Of a stretch of DNA of 64,000 nucleotides, positions 52,159-61,746 are shown one piece after another; the stretch's first letter is position 1; each line of letters starts with the position of its first letter. The notes under the pieces were generated by a model. It worked only from the letters and a program-made list of their open reading frames with translations, ran no database searches and had not been told where the DNA came from. This DNA comes from JADLHS01 sp039806955 (GTDB lineage: Bacteria; Verrucomicrobiota; Verrucomicrobiia; Limisphaerales; JADLHS01), in contig JBDHQI010000008.1 of the NCBI GenBank assembly GCA_039806955.1, positions 79,536 through 143,535 of the forward strand, read 5' to 3'. The position numbers were made by a program, and so were the translations under genes.

Positions 52159-54744
52159 GTGCTGAGCTTTTCAGCAGTGAACGGTTCATCTACAGGTTAC
52201 GCGGGAGAATCACCATCGTCGCATCGCAGTTGGCGGCGTTTTCTAAAAACCTCTCCGAACCTCACCCCCAATCCGGCAACGGCCAGAGCTTTTGAGCCGT
52301 CGGCATCGCGACATCGCACTGGCAGCGCCGGCGTTGCGCCGGTTCAGAATCCAGCCCCACTCTCTCCGTCCCACACGGAAGCGGTATTTGCCGGCTTGCG
52401 TCGGCGACTGGGCACCACGGTCTTCCTCGCCACCGTTCCGGTGGTGCTGTTGATGTATTTCCTGCGCCTCGAACAATGGGTTGGTTTTCTCATTGGCATG
52501 TTGGCACTGGCTGCCGCGTGGTACGGCGGCGAACGCTTTGTCATGCGGCAGTTGCGCACGTTGCTTCAAGCCGCCGAGAAACTCGCGCAGGGCGATCTGA
52601 CCAACCGCGCCTGTATCAAGGATGGCAAGAGTGAGCTGGGGCAACTCGCCCGGACTTTCGACACGATGGCGGACTCGCTTCAAGCGCGGGCCGATGAAAA
52701 TGAAGCTTCTGAAAAACAACTGTTGAATCGCGCCCAGCAACAAGCGGTAATTGCGGCGATTGGTCAGTTCGCCATGCTCAACCAGGATTTCAATGCGCTC
52801 CTGAATCAGGCCTTGCAACTCGTCGCGGAAACATTGGGAGTGGAATTGGCGCACATCGTCGAGTTGCAACCCGAAACCGAATCTCTCGTGCCCCGCGCCA
52901 CGCTGGGCTGGCGCATCGGAGGAAAGCGTCCCGGCTCCGCCGCCATCGAAGCGCACGGGTTGTCACTCGGAGCCTATGTGTTGCGGCGCGGCGAGCCGGT
53001 GATCATTGCCGACATGAAACAGGAACGTCGCTTTGTTGCGCCCAATCTGTTGCTCGATCACGCTGTGGCGAGCGGCGTTTGTCTGGTCATCGCCACCCGC
53101 CAACAACCCTACGGCATTCTCGGAGTTTACACGGCGACCTTGCGCACTTTCACCGGCGACGAAATTCAATTTCTCCTTGCTGCCGCCAACTCTCTTGGCA
53201 TGGCGGCGGAGCGGCGCCGCACGGAAGTCGAATTGCAAAAGCTCGCCGCGTTTGCGCAGCTCAATCCCAATCCCGCCATGGAATTGACCACGGCCGGCAC
53301 GGTGACTTACTTCAATGATTCCGCGATGCAGCTCGCGCTGTCGGTGGAATTAAATCATCCGCGCGAACTGCTGCCCCATAAAGTTGGCGACATTCTCCGG
53401 CACTGTCTGGAGGAGAACGTCAGCCGAACGGATTACCAATCAAAGATTGGTGGACGAACCCTTTCCTGGTCATTTCACCCGGTGGCACCGAGTCGGGTTG
53501 TTCATTGTTACGTGGAAGACATCACGGCTCATCTCAATTTGGAAAGCCAACTGCGCCAGTCGCAAAAAATGGAATCCATCGGCCAACTGGCCGCCGGCAT
53601 CGCGCATGACTTCAACAACATGCTAACGATTATTCAAGGCCACGCAGGCATTTTGATGACGCGCCCCAACATGCCCGCGCCCTCGCTGGATTCAGCTCAA
53701 GCGGTGTACTTCGCCGCGGAACGGGCGGCCAGCTTGACGCGCCAATTGTTGATGTTCAGCCGTAAAAACATCATGCAACCGGAAAATCTGGACTTGCGGG
53801 ATCAGGTGTCCAATCTCAGCCGGATGGTGCAGCGGCTGTTGGGCGAGTTAGTCACGCTGAAGTTTACGCCGCCGGCGGATTTGCCCCTGGTGAAGGGCGA
53901 CGCAGGGATGATTGAGCAAGTGCTGATGAATCTTTGCGTCAACGCGCGTGACGCCATGGAACGCGGTGGAGTGCTGAGCATTGAACTGGGCGTCGAGGAG
54001 CTGGGGTCAGACTACGTCCACACGCATCCGGACGCCCACGCCGGCCGTTACGTCTTCATGCGCCTTACCGATACGGGCTGCGGCATGGATAGCTACACGG
54101 TCACGCGTATTTTTGAACCGTTCTTCACCACCAAGGAAATTGGCAAGGGAACCGGACTGGGCTTGGCCACCGTGTACGGAATCGTCAAACAACACGGTGG
54201 CTGGGTGGAGGTTTCAAGTCAACCCAACTGCGGCACCACCTTCAAAGTGTATCTGCCCGCCACCAACGAAACGGTCAAGACTTCAACGGAAAACATCACT
54301 CCCAATACCCCGATCCGGGGCGGCGAAGAAACCATTCTGGTCGTGGAAGACGAGCCCGTGTTGCAAGAGTTGGCGCAATTGATCCTGGAGGAATACGGCT
54401 ACAAAGTACTCCTCGCCAACAACGGTCAGGAAGCCCTGCAACTGTGGCAGCGGCACAAACCCGGAATTGATTTGCTCTTCACCGACATGGTTATGCCGGG
54501 CGGCTTGACAGGCACCGAGCTGTCCGGTCATTTGATCGCGCAACACCCGCAACTACGGGTCATTTTCGCGAGCGGTTATACCGCCAATGACATCAACACG
54601 GATTTCCTTACTCGCAACAATAGCGCGCGCTTTTTACAGAAGCCCTATACCCGCACCAGCTTGACGCGGGCGGTGCGCGAGGCGCTCGACGGCACGTCCG
54701 ACATCTCTTCCCGCCGACCAGAATCCGCCGCCGTCATCGCGTAA
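52159..54744 (+). CDS. hybrid sensor histidine kinase with HAMP, GAF, PAS and receiver domains
   Basis: Membrane-bound two-component sensor. Two hydrophobic helices (about 87-103, 107-124) with almost no periplasmic loop, HAMP (125-178), GAF (190-350), PAS-like (360-455), HisKA with GIAHDFNNML (His483), HATPase with N-box VNARDAM, DTGCGM, FEPFFTTKEIGKGTGLGL and a terminal receiver (about 735-850) with VVEDEP and phosphoacceptor Asp in LLFTDMVMPGG. All catalytic residues are present. The tiny outer loop suggests cytoplasmic sensing through GAF/PAS. The true start is uncertain: the first 80 residues are low-complexity, and a later start near 52396 would still include both helices. It ends 2 bp from the convergent proS gene. 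The phosphotransfer partner is not evident. Confidence 0.9.
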   Translation: MLSFSAVNGSSTGYAGESPSSHRSWRRFLKTSPNLTPNPATARAFEPSASRHRTGSAGVAPVQNPAPLSPSHTEAVFAGLRRRLGTTVFLATVPVVLLMYFLRLEQWVGFLIGMLALAAAWYGGERFVMRQLRTLLQAAEKLAQGDLTNRACIKDGKSELGQLARTFDTMADSLQARADENEASEKQLLNRAQQQAVIAAIGQFAMLNQDFNALLNQALQLVAETLGVELAHIVELQPETESLVPRATLGWRIGGKRPGSAAIEAHGLSLGAYVLRRGEPVIIADMKQERRFVAPNLLLDHAVASGVCLVIATRQQPYGILGVYTATLRTFTGDEIQFLLAAANSLGMAAERRRTEVELQKLAAFAQLNPNPAMELTTAGTVTYFNDSAMQLALSVELNHPRELLPHKVGDILRHCLEENVSRTDYQSKIGGRTLSWSFHPVAPSRVVHCYVEDITAHLNLESQLRQSQKMESIGQLAAGIAHDFNNMLTIIQGHAGILMTRPNMPAPSLDSAQAVYFAAERAASLTRQLLMFSRKNIMQPENLDLRDQVSNLSRMVQRLLGELVTLKFTPPADLPLVKGDAGMIEQVLMNLCVNARDAMERGGVLSIELGVEELGSDYVHTHPDAHAGRYVFMRLTDTGCGMDSYTVTRIFEPFFTTKEIGKGTGLGLATVYGIVKQHGGWVEVSSQPNCGTTFKVYLPATNETVKTSTENITPNTPIRGGEETILVVEDEPVLQELAQLILEEYGYKVLLANNGQEALQLWQRHKPGIDLLFTDMVMPGGLTGTELSGHLIAQHPQLRVIFASGYTANDINTDFLTRNNSARFLQKPYTRTSLTRAVREALDGTSDISSRRPESAAVIA

Positions 54745-54746
54745 GT

Positions 54747-56468
54747 TCAACTTGGATTGCGGCGCAACCACGCCACGATTTCCGCCGCAGCGCCAGCACC
54801 ATCCACCGCCAGCATCGCGCCTCGGCGCGGCTTGATCTCCACCTGACCTTTGGCCAGCGATTTCTCGCCGATGGCGATGCGAAGGGGGAATCCAATCAGA
54901 TCCGCGTCCTTGAACTTTACGCCCGGGCGTTCATCGCGATCGTCCAGAATCACCTCGACCCCCTGGACGGTTAATTCCTGATACAATTTTTCTGCGCGTT
55001 GCATCACTGGACTCTCGGGCGCGACGCTCAACGGCGTGATGCAAACCTGATACGGCGCCACCGCAAGCGGCCAGATAATTCCGTCCTTATCATTGCATTG
55101 CTCAATGATGGCTTGCAGTGTGCGCGTCACGCCAATGCCATAGCAACCCATGACGCAGGGCCGCCGCGCCCCCGCTTCATCCAGATAATTGGCCTCCAGC
55201 TTTTCACTGTATTTCGTGCCCAGTTTGAAAACGTGCCCGACTTCAATCGCGCGCCGAATCTTCAGCGGCTTCGCGCATTTGCCGCATGGTTCGCCAGCGG
55301 CAACCGTGCGCAAGTCGAACCAATCAGAAACGCGAATATCGCGCTCCATCGAAACCTGACGCAAATGGAATCCGTCCTCGTTCGCCCCCGTCGTCATGTC
55401 ATTCGCGCCGCGCAAACGCTCATCGGCCAATACGCGCACGGACGCCGGCACCTGCGCGACCGCACCCAGCGAGCCAGGTTTCGCGCCCAGCACGCTCACA
55501 CATTCCTCCGGCGTGGCGGGACGAAAGGCCTGCGCACCCGTGCGCGCGCCAAACTTGGTTTCATTCAATTGATCGTCGCCCCGGATCAAAATCAAAACCG
55601 GCTGGTTGTCGGCAATATACACCAGCGTTTTAATCTGGCGATTGGCGGGGACTCGATAAGGCTCGCGTGATAATGCTTCAATCGTGACCACGCCGGGCGT
55701 CGCAAATTTTTCCGGAGGACCGCCCAACTCGCGGGCGGCAGTGCGCGGAATACCACTCGTTGCCTTCTCGATATTGGCCGCATAACCACAGGCATCACAA
55801 AACACCACCTCGTTTTCCCCCGTGTCCGCCGGCACCATGAATTCGTGCGAATGGCTGCCGCCGATGACCCCCGAATCAGCTTCCACAGGGAAATTCTGCA
55901 CGCCGCAACGATTGAAAATGCGTTGGTAGGCGTCATACATTTTTTGATAGCTCGCCGTGGCGGCGGCATCGGTGGTGTCGAAGGAGTAAGCGTCCTTCAT
56001 GATGAATTCCTTGGCGCGCATCAATCCGAATCGCGGCCGGATTTCATCCCGAAATTTGGTGCTGATCTGATAGAAATTCTTGGGCAATTGCCGGTAGGAA
56101 TTAATTTCATGCGCCGCCAGTGTCGTGATGACCTCCTCGGCGGTCGGACTTAGAAACCACTCGCGCTTTGCGCCATCTTGAACTTTGAACAACACCCCTT
56201 GGGCCGTTCCCGCGCGACCGGTACGTTCCCAGATTTCCCGGGGCTGCAAGGCCGGCATCAGCACCTCAACCGCCCCGGCGCGATTCATCTCCTCGCGAAT
56301 GATTTGCTCCACCTTCCGCAGCGCCCGCACTCCCAGCGGTAAAAAAGTATAAACACCGCCGGCCAGCTTCCGGATCAAACCGGCGCGCAGCAGCAGTTGG
56401 TGTGAGAGAATTTCCGCATCCGACGGGGCTTCGCGCAGGGTCGGAATCAACGTTTCAGTCCACTTCAT
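54747..56468 (-). CDS. proS: prolyl-tRNA synthetase, bacterial type
   Basis: Charges tRNA-Pro with proline. Class II synthetase of 573 aa with the editing insertion of bacterial-type enzymes. Motif 1 region LPLGVRALRKVEQIIREEM, then LMPALQPREIWERTGR, motif 2 region FRDEIRPRFGLMRAKEFIMKDAYSF, the INS editing domain (about 225-385) with TLVYIADNQPVLILIRGDDQLNETK, and motif 3 CYGIGVTR near 445. Full length with an ATG at the family start (MKWTETLIPTLRE). Convergent with the histidine kinase gene, 2 bp apart, and 58 bp upstream of the FAH-type gene on the same strand. Identification is secure. Confidence 0.97.
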   Translation of the reverse strand: MKWTETLIPTLREAPSDAEILSHQLLLRAGLIRKLAGGVYTFLPLGVRALRKVEQIIREEMNRAGAVEVLMPALQPREIWERTGRAGTAQGVLFKVQDGAKREWFLSPTAEEVITTLAAHEINSYRQLPKNFYQISTKFRDEIRPRFGLMRAKEFIMKDAYSFDTTDAAATASYQKMYDAYQRIFNRCGVQNFPVEADSGVIGGSHSHEFMVPADTGENEVVFCDACGYAANIEKATSGIPRTAARELGGPPEKFATPGVVTIEALSREPYRVPANRQIKTLVYIADNQPVLILIRGDDQLNETKFGARTGAQAFRPATPEECVSVLGAKPGSLGAVAQVPASVRVLADERLRGANDMTTGANEDGFHLRQVSMERDIRVSDWFDLRTVAAGEPCGKCAKPLKIRRAIEVGHVFKLGTKYSEKLEANYLDEAGARRPCVMGCYGIGVTRTLQAIIEQCNDKDGIIWPLAVAPYQVCITPLSVAPESPVMQRAEKLYQELTVQGVEVILDDRDERPGVKFKDADLIGFPLRIAIGEKSLAKGQVEIKPRRGAMLAVDGAGAAAEIVAWLRRNPS

Positions 56469-56526
56469 GCGGCGCGCAGCTTAAACCAAAGCCCGGCACA
56501 GAACGAAGTTTTTTCGGAGCGAACGG

Positions 56527-57282
56527 TTACTTGACCAGATTTACCAGGGGCGATAAACCGGAAATCCGGACTTCCAGGCGATCTCCGGACTGGATCGGAC
56601 CGACTCCAGCCGGCGTGCCGGTCAGGATGACGTCGCCTGGCAGCAACGTCATTTGTGCCGAGATAAAGCTCACCAATTCGTAACAGTTGAAGATCATCTG
56701 TCGCGTATGGGAGTTTTGTCGTAACTGACCGTTTTGGTAGAGCTGGATGCTCAGCTCTCTGGGATCAATTTTCGTTTCAATATAGGGGCCAAGCGGTGTG
56801 AAAGTATCGAACGATTTGGCGCGACACCACTGGCTCTCGGCGCCTTGGATCGTGCGATCCGTCAAGTCTTGAGCGGTGGTAAAGCCCAGAATGTAACGCG
56901 GCGCGGACGCCACCGGTGCCGCCCGGATTTTTCGCCCCATGATGATGGCCAGCTCCGCCTCAAAATCCGTTTGATGTCCGGGGTGCGGAAGCTCGATCTT
57001 TCCGCCATCAGGAAGCAACGAGGTCGGGGCTTTCAACCAAATCAAAGGTTCTTTGGGTAATGGCTGCTTCAGCTCCCGTGCGTGATCAGCGTAATTCAAT
57101 CCCACCGCAATAATTTTGGAAGGGATGACCGGCACAAGCGTGCGAATGCCCTTTCGAGGGAGTGGCTTCCGGTCGAACGTCGGGGCGCCGAAAACATCGC
57201 CATGCAAACGGAAGAGTTTACCGTCCACCATTTTGGCATAAAAAATCTCGTTGCCTTTCTGAAATCGCCCAATGGCTGCCAT
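56527..57282 (-). CDS. fumarylacetoacetate hydrolase-family protein
   Basis: FAH-fold hydrolase/decarboxylase/isomerase. Family marks: IIAVGLNYADHARE, WLKAPTSLL, metal-site EAELAIIMG (Glu-x-Glu pattern), GFTTAQDLTDR, AKSFDTFTPLGPYI, and near the end LLPGDVILTGTPAGVGPI. The length is 251 aa from ATG 57282; an earlier in-frame ATG at 57336 adds 18 residues that do not fit the family. Members act on 4-carboxymuconolactone-type, oxaloacetate-type or acylpyruvate-type substrates; this form is closest in layout to acylpyruvase or 2-hydroxyhepta-2,4-diene-1,7-dioate isomerase proteins. The 229-bp region up to the divergent GYF-cNMP gene holds the promoters. Confidence 0.9.
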   Translation of the reverse strand: MAAIGRFQKGNEIFYAKMVDGKLFRLHGDVFGAPTFDRKPLPRKGIRTLVPVIPSKIIAVGLNYADHARELKQPLPKEPLIWLKAPTSLLPDGGKIELPHPGHQTDFEAELAIIMGRKIRAAPVASAPRYILGFTTAQDLTDRTIQGAESQWCRAKSFDTFTPLGPYIETKIDPRELSIQLYQNGQLRQNSHTRQMIFNCYELVSFISAQMTLLPGDVILTGTPAGVGPIQSGDRLEVRISGLSPLVNLVK

Positions 57283-57511
57283 AGGTATGGGCAAGACCCT
57301 AGCAAACCAACACAGCCATTCGCAAGCGTAAAGCACAGAAGCAGCAGTTTCGCGCCTGCTCTACCGCCGATGTTGGTTGCCGCGCGGCAAACGCAAAACC
57401 GATTGAGGCTCCTCGCGGTCTTGCCATGCGAGGTTAAAACTGACATATAAACCGCATCAAAGAATTTCGCGCTACCCCGAGTTTTCCGTAGCCGAAGGCA
57501 ACACATACGCG

Positions 57512-58264
57512 ATGAATACTAAACTTATTACCGCCAGTTACCGGGTATGGAGTCCGGAAATGGTCTGCTATGGCCCGATCGAACTGACCACTCTGTTCAA
57601 GTGGGTGCGCGAACGCCGCGTCAGCCCCGAACATTGGATCTTCTCCGAACGCCGCAACACCTGGGTCAAGGCGGCCCAAATGGATGAGCTCAAGCCGTTG
57701 TTCGATTCCTCACGTCGCCGCCCCGAACATCTGCTCGATGTGCGACAGGCGGGGGTGAACGTGGATGTGTTGTCGCGCATCAAGGTTTTTTTCGGACTGA
57801 ACGAAGACCAGTTGCAGGCGTTTATTCGTTACATGGAAATGGTGGTACTCGAGCCGGCGGCGACCGCCGTTCGCGAAGGCCAACGTGGCGACGCCATGTT
57901 TTTAATTCTCGAAGGCGAAGTTCGCGTCCGCTGGTTACGACACGGCAGGGAATCCATCGTCACCACTTTGAAATCGGGGGATTTTTTCGGCGAGATTTCC
58001 TTGCTGGATGAGGGGCCGCGTTCGGCGGATGTAATCGCCAACGAACACACGACGTTGTTGAAAATTTCCAAGGCGGCCTTCACCAAACTGCGATGCGAAG
58101 CTCCGTCACTCGCCGAACCGTTCCTGCATTCCCTCTCGCAGATTCTCGTGGGCCGATTGCGGCAATTGAACAAACGCTACGTGGATTCGGTGTTAATGTT
58201 GCGCACGCTTTCTGAACCGGCTCGAGGCAAAGCAACCCGTCCCGCCGCCAAACGCGCCCGATAA
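57512..58264 (+). CDS. GYF_2-like plus cyclic-nucleotide-binding domain protein
   Basis: Two-domain signalling protein. The N-terminus (about 8-65) resembles a GYF_2 domain: CYGPIELTTLFKWVRERRVSPEHWIF, then W and ELKPLF, a fold that binds proline-rich partners. Residues about 95-210 form a cNMP-binding (CAP-like) domain with VREGQRGDAMFLILEGEVRV, GDFFGEISLLDEGPRSADV (phosphate-binding cassette FGE-x-x-LL-x(4)-RSA) and a closing helix. There is no helix-turn-helix after it, only a basic tail, so it is not a CRP-type transcription factor. It could link cyclic nucleotide level to a protein partner. The ATG at 57512 is the first in frame. No operon partner; the following 249 bp before the small membrane protein shows nothing else. 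Confidence 0.85.
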   Translation: MNTKLITASYRVWSPEMVCYGPIELTTLFKWVRERRVSPEHWIFSERRNTWVKAAQMDELKPLFDSSRRRPEHLLDVRQAGVNVDVLSRIKVFFGLNEDQLQAFIRYMEMVVLEPAATAVREGQRGDAMFLILEGEVRVRWLRHGRESIVTTLKSGDFFGEISLLDEGPRSADVIANEHTTLLKISKAAFTKLRCEAPSLAEPFLHSLSQILVGRLRQLNKRYVDSVLMLRTLSEPARGKATRPAAKRAR

Positions 58265-58513
58265 AATCCTGCTGCGCAAATCAGTGCCGCCCATCGCTGT
58301 TCCCGCGCCGACGTGAATGGCGAGCATCTCGAGAATACATTCGCGTCATGCCAACGCTATTCAGGTGGCGCGCGCCTCTGCTTGCTTGCGTTTCCATTAA
58401 TCCAACCTTCGACGTCAAGTCCAGTCTGCAAAAAAGCGCATAACCTCCTCTGCTTTCCTAAACCGGAAGTTGCGGGATAATTTCCAACCCGCTAGATTGG
58501 AGCCGTGAATTCG

Positions 58514-58636
58514 ATGACGCACCAAGAAAAGCGGGTCCTCTGCCTGATCCTGGGTTTGTTACTCCTCGGTTGGGCGGTTAAAACCTATCGTGTGGCGCAC
58601 CCTCCTGCGGCAACCTCGCATTCATCAACTCGTTAA
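58514..58636 (+). CDS. small membrane protein (40 aa) preceding the Minf_1886-type gene
   Basis: A short frame: ATG 58514 gives MTHQEKRVLCLILGLLLLGW then AVKTYRVAHPPAA; a GTG at 58505 would add 3 residues. It consists of a charged N-terminus, one hydrophobic helix of about 16 residues and a short polar tail, a single-pass membrane protein or a ComEA-like N-terminal anchor without its domain. The stop is followed after one base by the ATG of the next gene, a spacing that supports real translation. Function unknown. Confidence 0.55.
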   Translation: MTHQEKRVLCLILGLLLLGWAVKTYRVAHPPAATSHSSTR

Positions 58637-58637
58637 T

Positions 58638-59045
58638 ATGCAGGAATTACCTTTTGAAGCGATGCTGGAATTGATTCTGGCCAGGGACTCACGTTACCAA
58701 CGTGACGCATACCTGTTTGTGCGCGACGCGCTGGATTACACGCAAAAAAACCTCCGCCGGTCGAGCAAGGGCGAACTTCGTCATGTGAGCGGGCAGGAGC
58801 TGCTGACTGGCATCCGGCATTACGCGCTGTCTCAATTCGGACCGATGACCATCACGGTCTTCGAGGAGTGGGGCATCCGGCAATGCGAAGATTTTGGGGA
58901 AATTGTTTTCAACATGGTGGACATCGGGTTGCTCGGGAAAACCGCGCAGGATCGGCGCGAGGATTTTGCCGACGGTTATGATTTCGCGACAGCATTTAAG
59001 CACCCCTTCCTGCCGGGAAACGAAGCCAAAGTGTCGGTCGGTTGA
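58638..59045 (+). CDS. Minf_1886-family protein
   Basis: Matches by pattern the family named for Minf_1886 of Methylacidiphilum, widespread in Verrucomicrobia and relatives, function unknown. Marks: PFEAMLELILARDSRYQRDAY, FVRDALDYTQ, HVSGQELLTGIRHYAL, FGPMTITVFEEWGI and FGEIVFNMVDIGLLGKT, along 135 aa. The start is set at ATG 58638 (MQELPFEA); an in-frame opening at 58590 overlaps the upstream small frame. It is soluble and mostly helical. The gene lies between a single-helix protein and the M16 peptidase gene (64 bp downstream). Confidence 0.88.
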   Translation: MQELPFEAMLELILARDSRYQRDAYLFVRDALDYTQKNLRRSSKGELRHVSGQELLTGIRHYALSQFGPMTITVFEEWGIRQCEDFGEIVFNMVDIGLLGKTAQDRREDFADGYDFATAFKHPFLPGNEAKVSVG

Positions 59046-59109
59046 ATCCAATCGCTACCAACCCCACACCGCCCGCGTTCCGTTCACCAGCTTTTTAAGT
59101 TCCATCATC

Positions 59110-61695
59110 ATGAGTCATACTGTTTCCGCCTCTAACCCAAATAACAACGCCGCACCCGCCATGCCTCCCGGCGTCCGGATTGTCACGCTTGAAAACGGAC
59201 TGACCATCATCACGCGCGAAGATCACAGCGCCCCGGTGGTCTCCGCTCAAGCGTGGGCCATGACGGGCAGCATTCACGAAGGCCACTGGCTTGGCGCGGG
59301 GTTGTCTCACGTGTTGGAGCACATGTTGTTCAAAGGCACCACCACCCGGCCCGGCAGCCGGATTGATCAGGAGGTTCAGGAAGCCGGCGGGTACATGAAC
59401 GCCTACACCAGTTTCGACCGCACGGTGTATCACATTGATGTACCCAACACCGGAATAAAGACGGCTCTCTCCATTCTCTGCGACATCATGCAAAACGCGT
59501 CCCTGCCTCCCGATACGCTGGCCAAGGAGCTTGACGTCATCCGCCGCGAAATGGACATGGGACAGGATGATCCCGGACGACGTTCGGGGCGACGGCTGTT
59601 CGAGTCCGCCTATACGAAAAGTCCTTACCGCTACACGGTGATCGGCTATCTCGATATCTTCAACGAGTTAAAGCCCGAAGACATCCGCCAGTATTATCAA
59701 GAACGCTACGCGCCCAATAACCTTTTTTACGTCATCACCGGCGACTTCAAACACGAGGACGTCGTTGCCCAAATTCGGGCAGCCTACGCGCAGACTAAAT
59801 TCCGCGTCCAGCCCGCCACGGTGCTGCCCGTTGAACCGCGCCAAACTGCGGCGCGCGAGGTCATCGAAGAATCGCCCATCGAGTTGGGCTACTTGCATTT
59901 CGCCTGGCACATCCCGGAAGTGCGCCATCCGGATGTGCCAATCCTGGACGTGCTGGCGGTCGTGCTGGGGAACGGACGCAGTTCGCGTTTCTACCAGGAA
60001 GTGCGCGAGAAACAGGGCCTCGTCCACTTTGCCGAGGCTTGGACGTACAACCCGGGTAATCCCGGACTTTTTGGCACCAGCGCCATGATTGATGCGGATA
60101 AATTCAGCGCCGCCCGAGACGCCCTGCTGGCGGAAATCGAGAAACTGAAAAATCAATTGGCAGCGGAGGCCGAAGTGCAAAAGGCCAAAAAACAATTCAC
60201 CAGCGCCACGCTGGCCACGCGCAAGACCATGCAAGGTCAGGCGCAAGACCTTGGGAACAATTGGCTCGCCGCGAATGATCTCAATTTCTCGCAGCACTAT
60301 CTTGACGTCGTTCAACGCGTCACTCCCGCGGATTTGCAGCGGGTGGCGCGAGAATACCTGCGCGCAGAAAATCGGACGCTCTACGCGCTGCTCCCGGAAG
60401 GCGCAACCCCCGCCCCAACGGTGGTCAACGAAAACAACTCCACCAACGAAATTCAAAAGTTCACTCTCTCTAACGGATTGCGATTGTTGGTGAAGGAAGA
60501 CCATCGGTTGCCGTTCGTGGAATTCCGCGCCGTCTTCCGCGGCGGCGTGCTGGCCGAGGACAAAAATAACCACGGCCTCACGCAACTCATGGCACGCCTG
60601 ATCATCAAGGGGACCAAGACCAGGAGTGCCGAACAGATCGCCAGCGAAATCGAATCGCTCGGCGGCAGTCTGGATAGCTACGGCGGCAATAACAGCTTCG
60701 GTATCAACGCGGAAATTCTTCATCCCGACTTTGACGTTGGATTAAATTTGGTGGCGGACGTGATTCTCAATCCCACCTTTCCTGCGACGCAACTGGAGCG
60801 GGAGCGGGAAATTCAAATCGCCGGCATCCGCAACAATCGCGACGATTTGCTGAAAAGCGCCTTCCAGTCCATGCGCCGCGAACTCTTCGGGCCAGCGGGT
60901 TATGGTCTTGATAATTTGGGTACGGAGGAAACGCTGGCGACGCTGGATTCCGGGCAGATCGCACAATTTTATCGGCAGCTTGCACGACCGGATAATTGCG
61001 TGATCGCCATCTATGGCGACTTCAAAGCGGAAGTCGCTCGCGCCGCAATCGTACAGCGGTTCGGCAACTGGCGCGCTCCGTCGTCGCCATCGCAAGTTGC
61101 GTCCTCCGTCGCACCAACTCCGGTGCATGACGGTCCGCGTCGTGTCGTTCAAGCGCGCGAGAAGAAGCAAGCTGTCGTGGTCATCGGTTTTCCCGGCTCG
61201 ACTCTGGATGCGTCCGATCGCGAAGCGCTCGAAATTCTGCAGGAAACCTGCAGCGACCTAGGCTCGCGACTATTCCTGCGCATCCGCGAAAACCTCGGTC
61301 TCGCCTATTACGTCGGCGCGCAAAATCTTTTGGGACTCACGCCGGGTTATTTTGCTTTTTACGCCGGCACGGAACCGGCCCAAGTCGCCCGGGTCGAAAC
61401 GGAAATGTTCAAAGAAATCGAACTGCTACGAACGGAGGGAATCACCGCGAGCGAACTTAAACGCGCGCAAGCGAAACTCATCGGGCAGCGCAAGATTGCC
61501 CGGCAGGAATTGGGCGGCTTTGCCTCTACAACCGCACTTGATGAGCTTTACGGTTTGGGCTACGGCAACACGTATCGCGAGGATGAAAAAGTGGAAGCCG
61601 TGACGCTGGACCAGGTGAAGCGCGTCGCGCAAAAATATCTCCAACCCCACTTGGGTGTGGTGGCGATCATCAATCCTGAAAAACTGTCGCGTTGA
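59110..61695 (+). CDS. M16-family zinc peptidase, fused active and inactive halves
   Basis: Pitrilysin/mitochondrial-processing-peptidase-type protease (clan ME). The first half has the inverted zinc motif HVLEH (about 72-76) in GAGLSHVLEHMLFKGT and the downstream Glu in ELDVIRREMDM. The second half (from about 440) repeats the fold (FTLSNGLRLLVKEDHRLPFVE and GTKTRSAEQIASEIE) but reads NHGLTQ at the motif position, so it is catalytically dead and supplies the other half of the chamber. Total 861 aa from ATG 59110 (MSHTVSAS). An upstream in-frame region overlaps Minf_1886 and is not used. No signal peptide, so the location is uncertain, although many relatives are periplasmic. Confidence 0.92.
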   Translation: MSHTVSASNPNNNAAPAMPPGVRIVTLENGLTIITREDHSAPVVSAQAWAMTGSIHEGHWLGAGLSHVLEHMLFKGTTTRPGSRIDQEVQEAGGYMNAYTSFDRTVYHIDVPNTGIKTALSILCDIMQNASLPPDTLAKELDVIRREMDMGQDDPGRRSGRRLFESAYTKSPYRYTVIGYLDIFNELKPEDIRQYYQERYAPNNLFYVITGDFKHEDVVAQIRAAYAQTKFRVQPATVLPVEPRQTAAREVIEESPIELGYLHFAWHIPEVRHPDVPILDVLAVVLGNGRSSRFYQEVREKQGLVHFAEAWTYNPGNPGLFGTSAMIDADKFSAARDALLAEIEKLKNQLAAEAEVQKAKKQFTSATLATRKTMQGQAQDLGNNWLAANDLNFSQHYLDVVQRVTPADLQRVAREYLRAENRTLYALLPEGATPAPTVVNENNSTNEIQKFTLSNGLRLLVKEDHRLPFVEFRAVFRGGVLAEDKNNHGLTQLMARLIIKGTKTRSAEQIASEIESLGGSLDSYGGNNSFGINAEILHPDFDVGLNLVADVILNPTFPATQLEREREIQIAGIRNNRDDLLKSAFQSMRRELFGPAGYGLDNLGTEETLATLDSGQIAQFYRQLARPDNCVIAIYGDFKAEVARAAIVQRFGNWRAPSSPSQVASSVAPTPVHDGPRRVVQAREKKQAVVVIGFPGSTLDASDREALEILQETCSDLGSRLFLRIRENLGLAYYVGAQNLLGLTPGYFAFYAGTEPAQVARVETEMFKEIELLRTEGITASELKRAQAKLIGQRKIARQELGGFASTTALDELYGLGYGNTYREDEKVEAVTLDQVKRVAQKYLQPHLGVVAIINPEKLSR

Positions 61696-61746
61696 CCGGC
61701 GGTTAACGCGCCCTCAGCACCATTTCCTCATCGGAAATTCGTTTCC

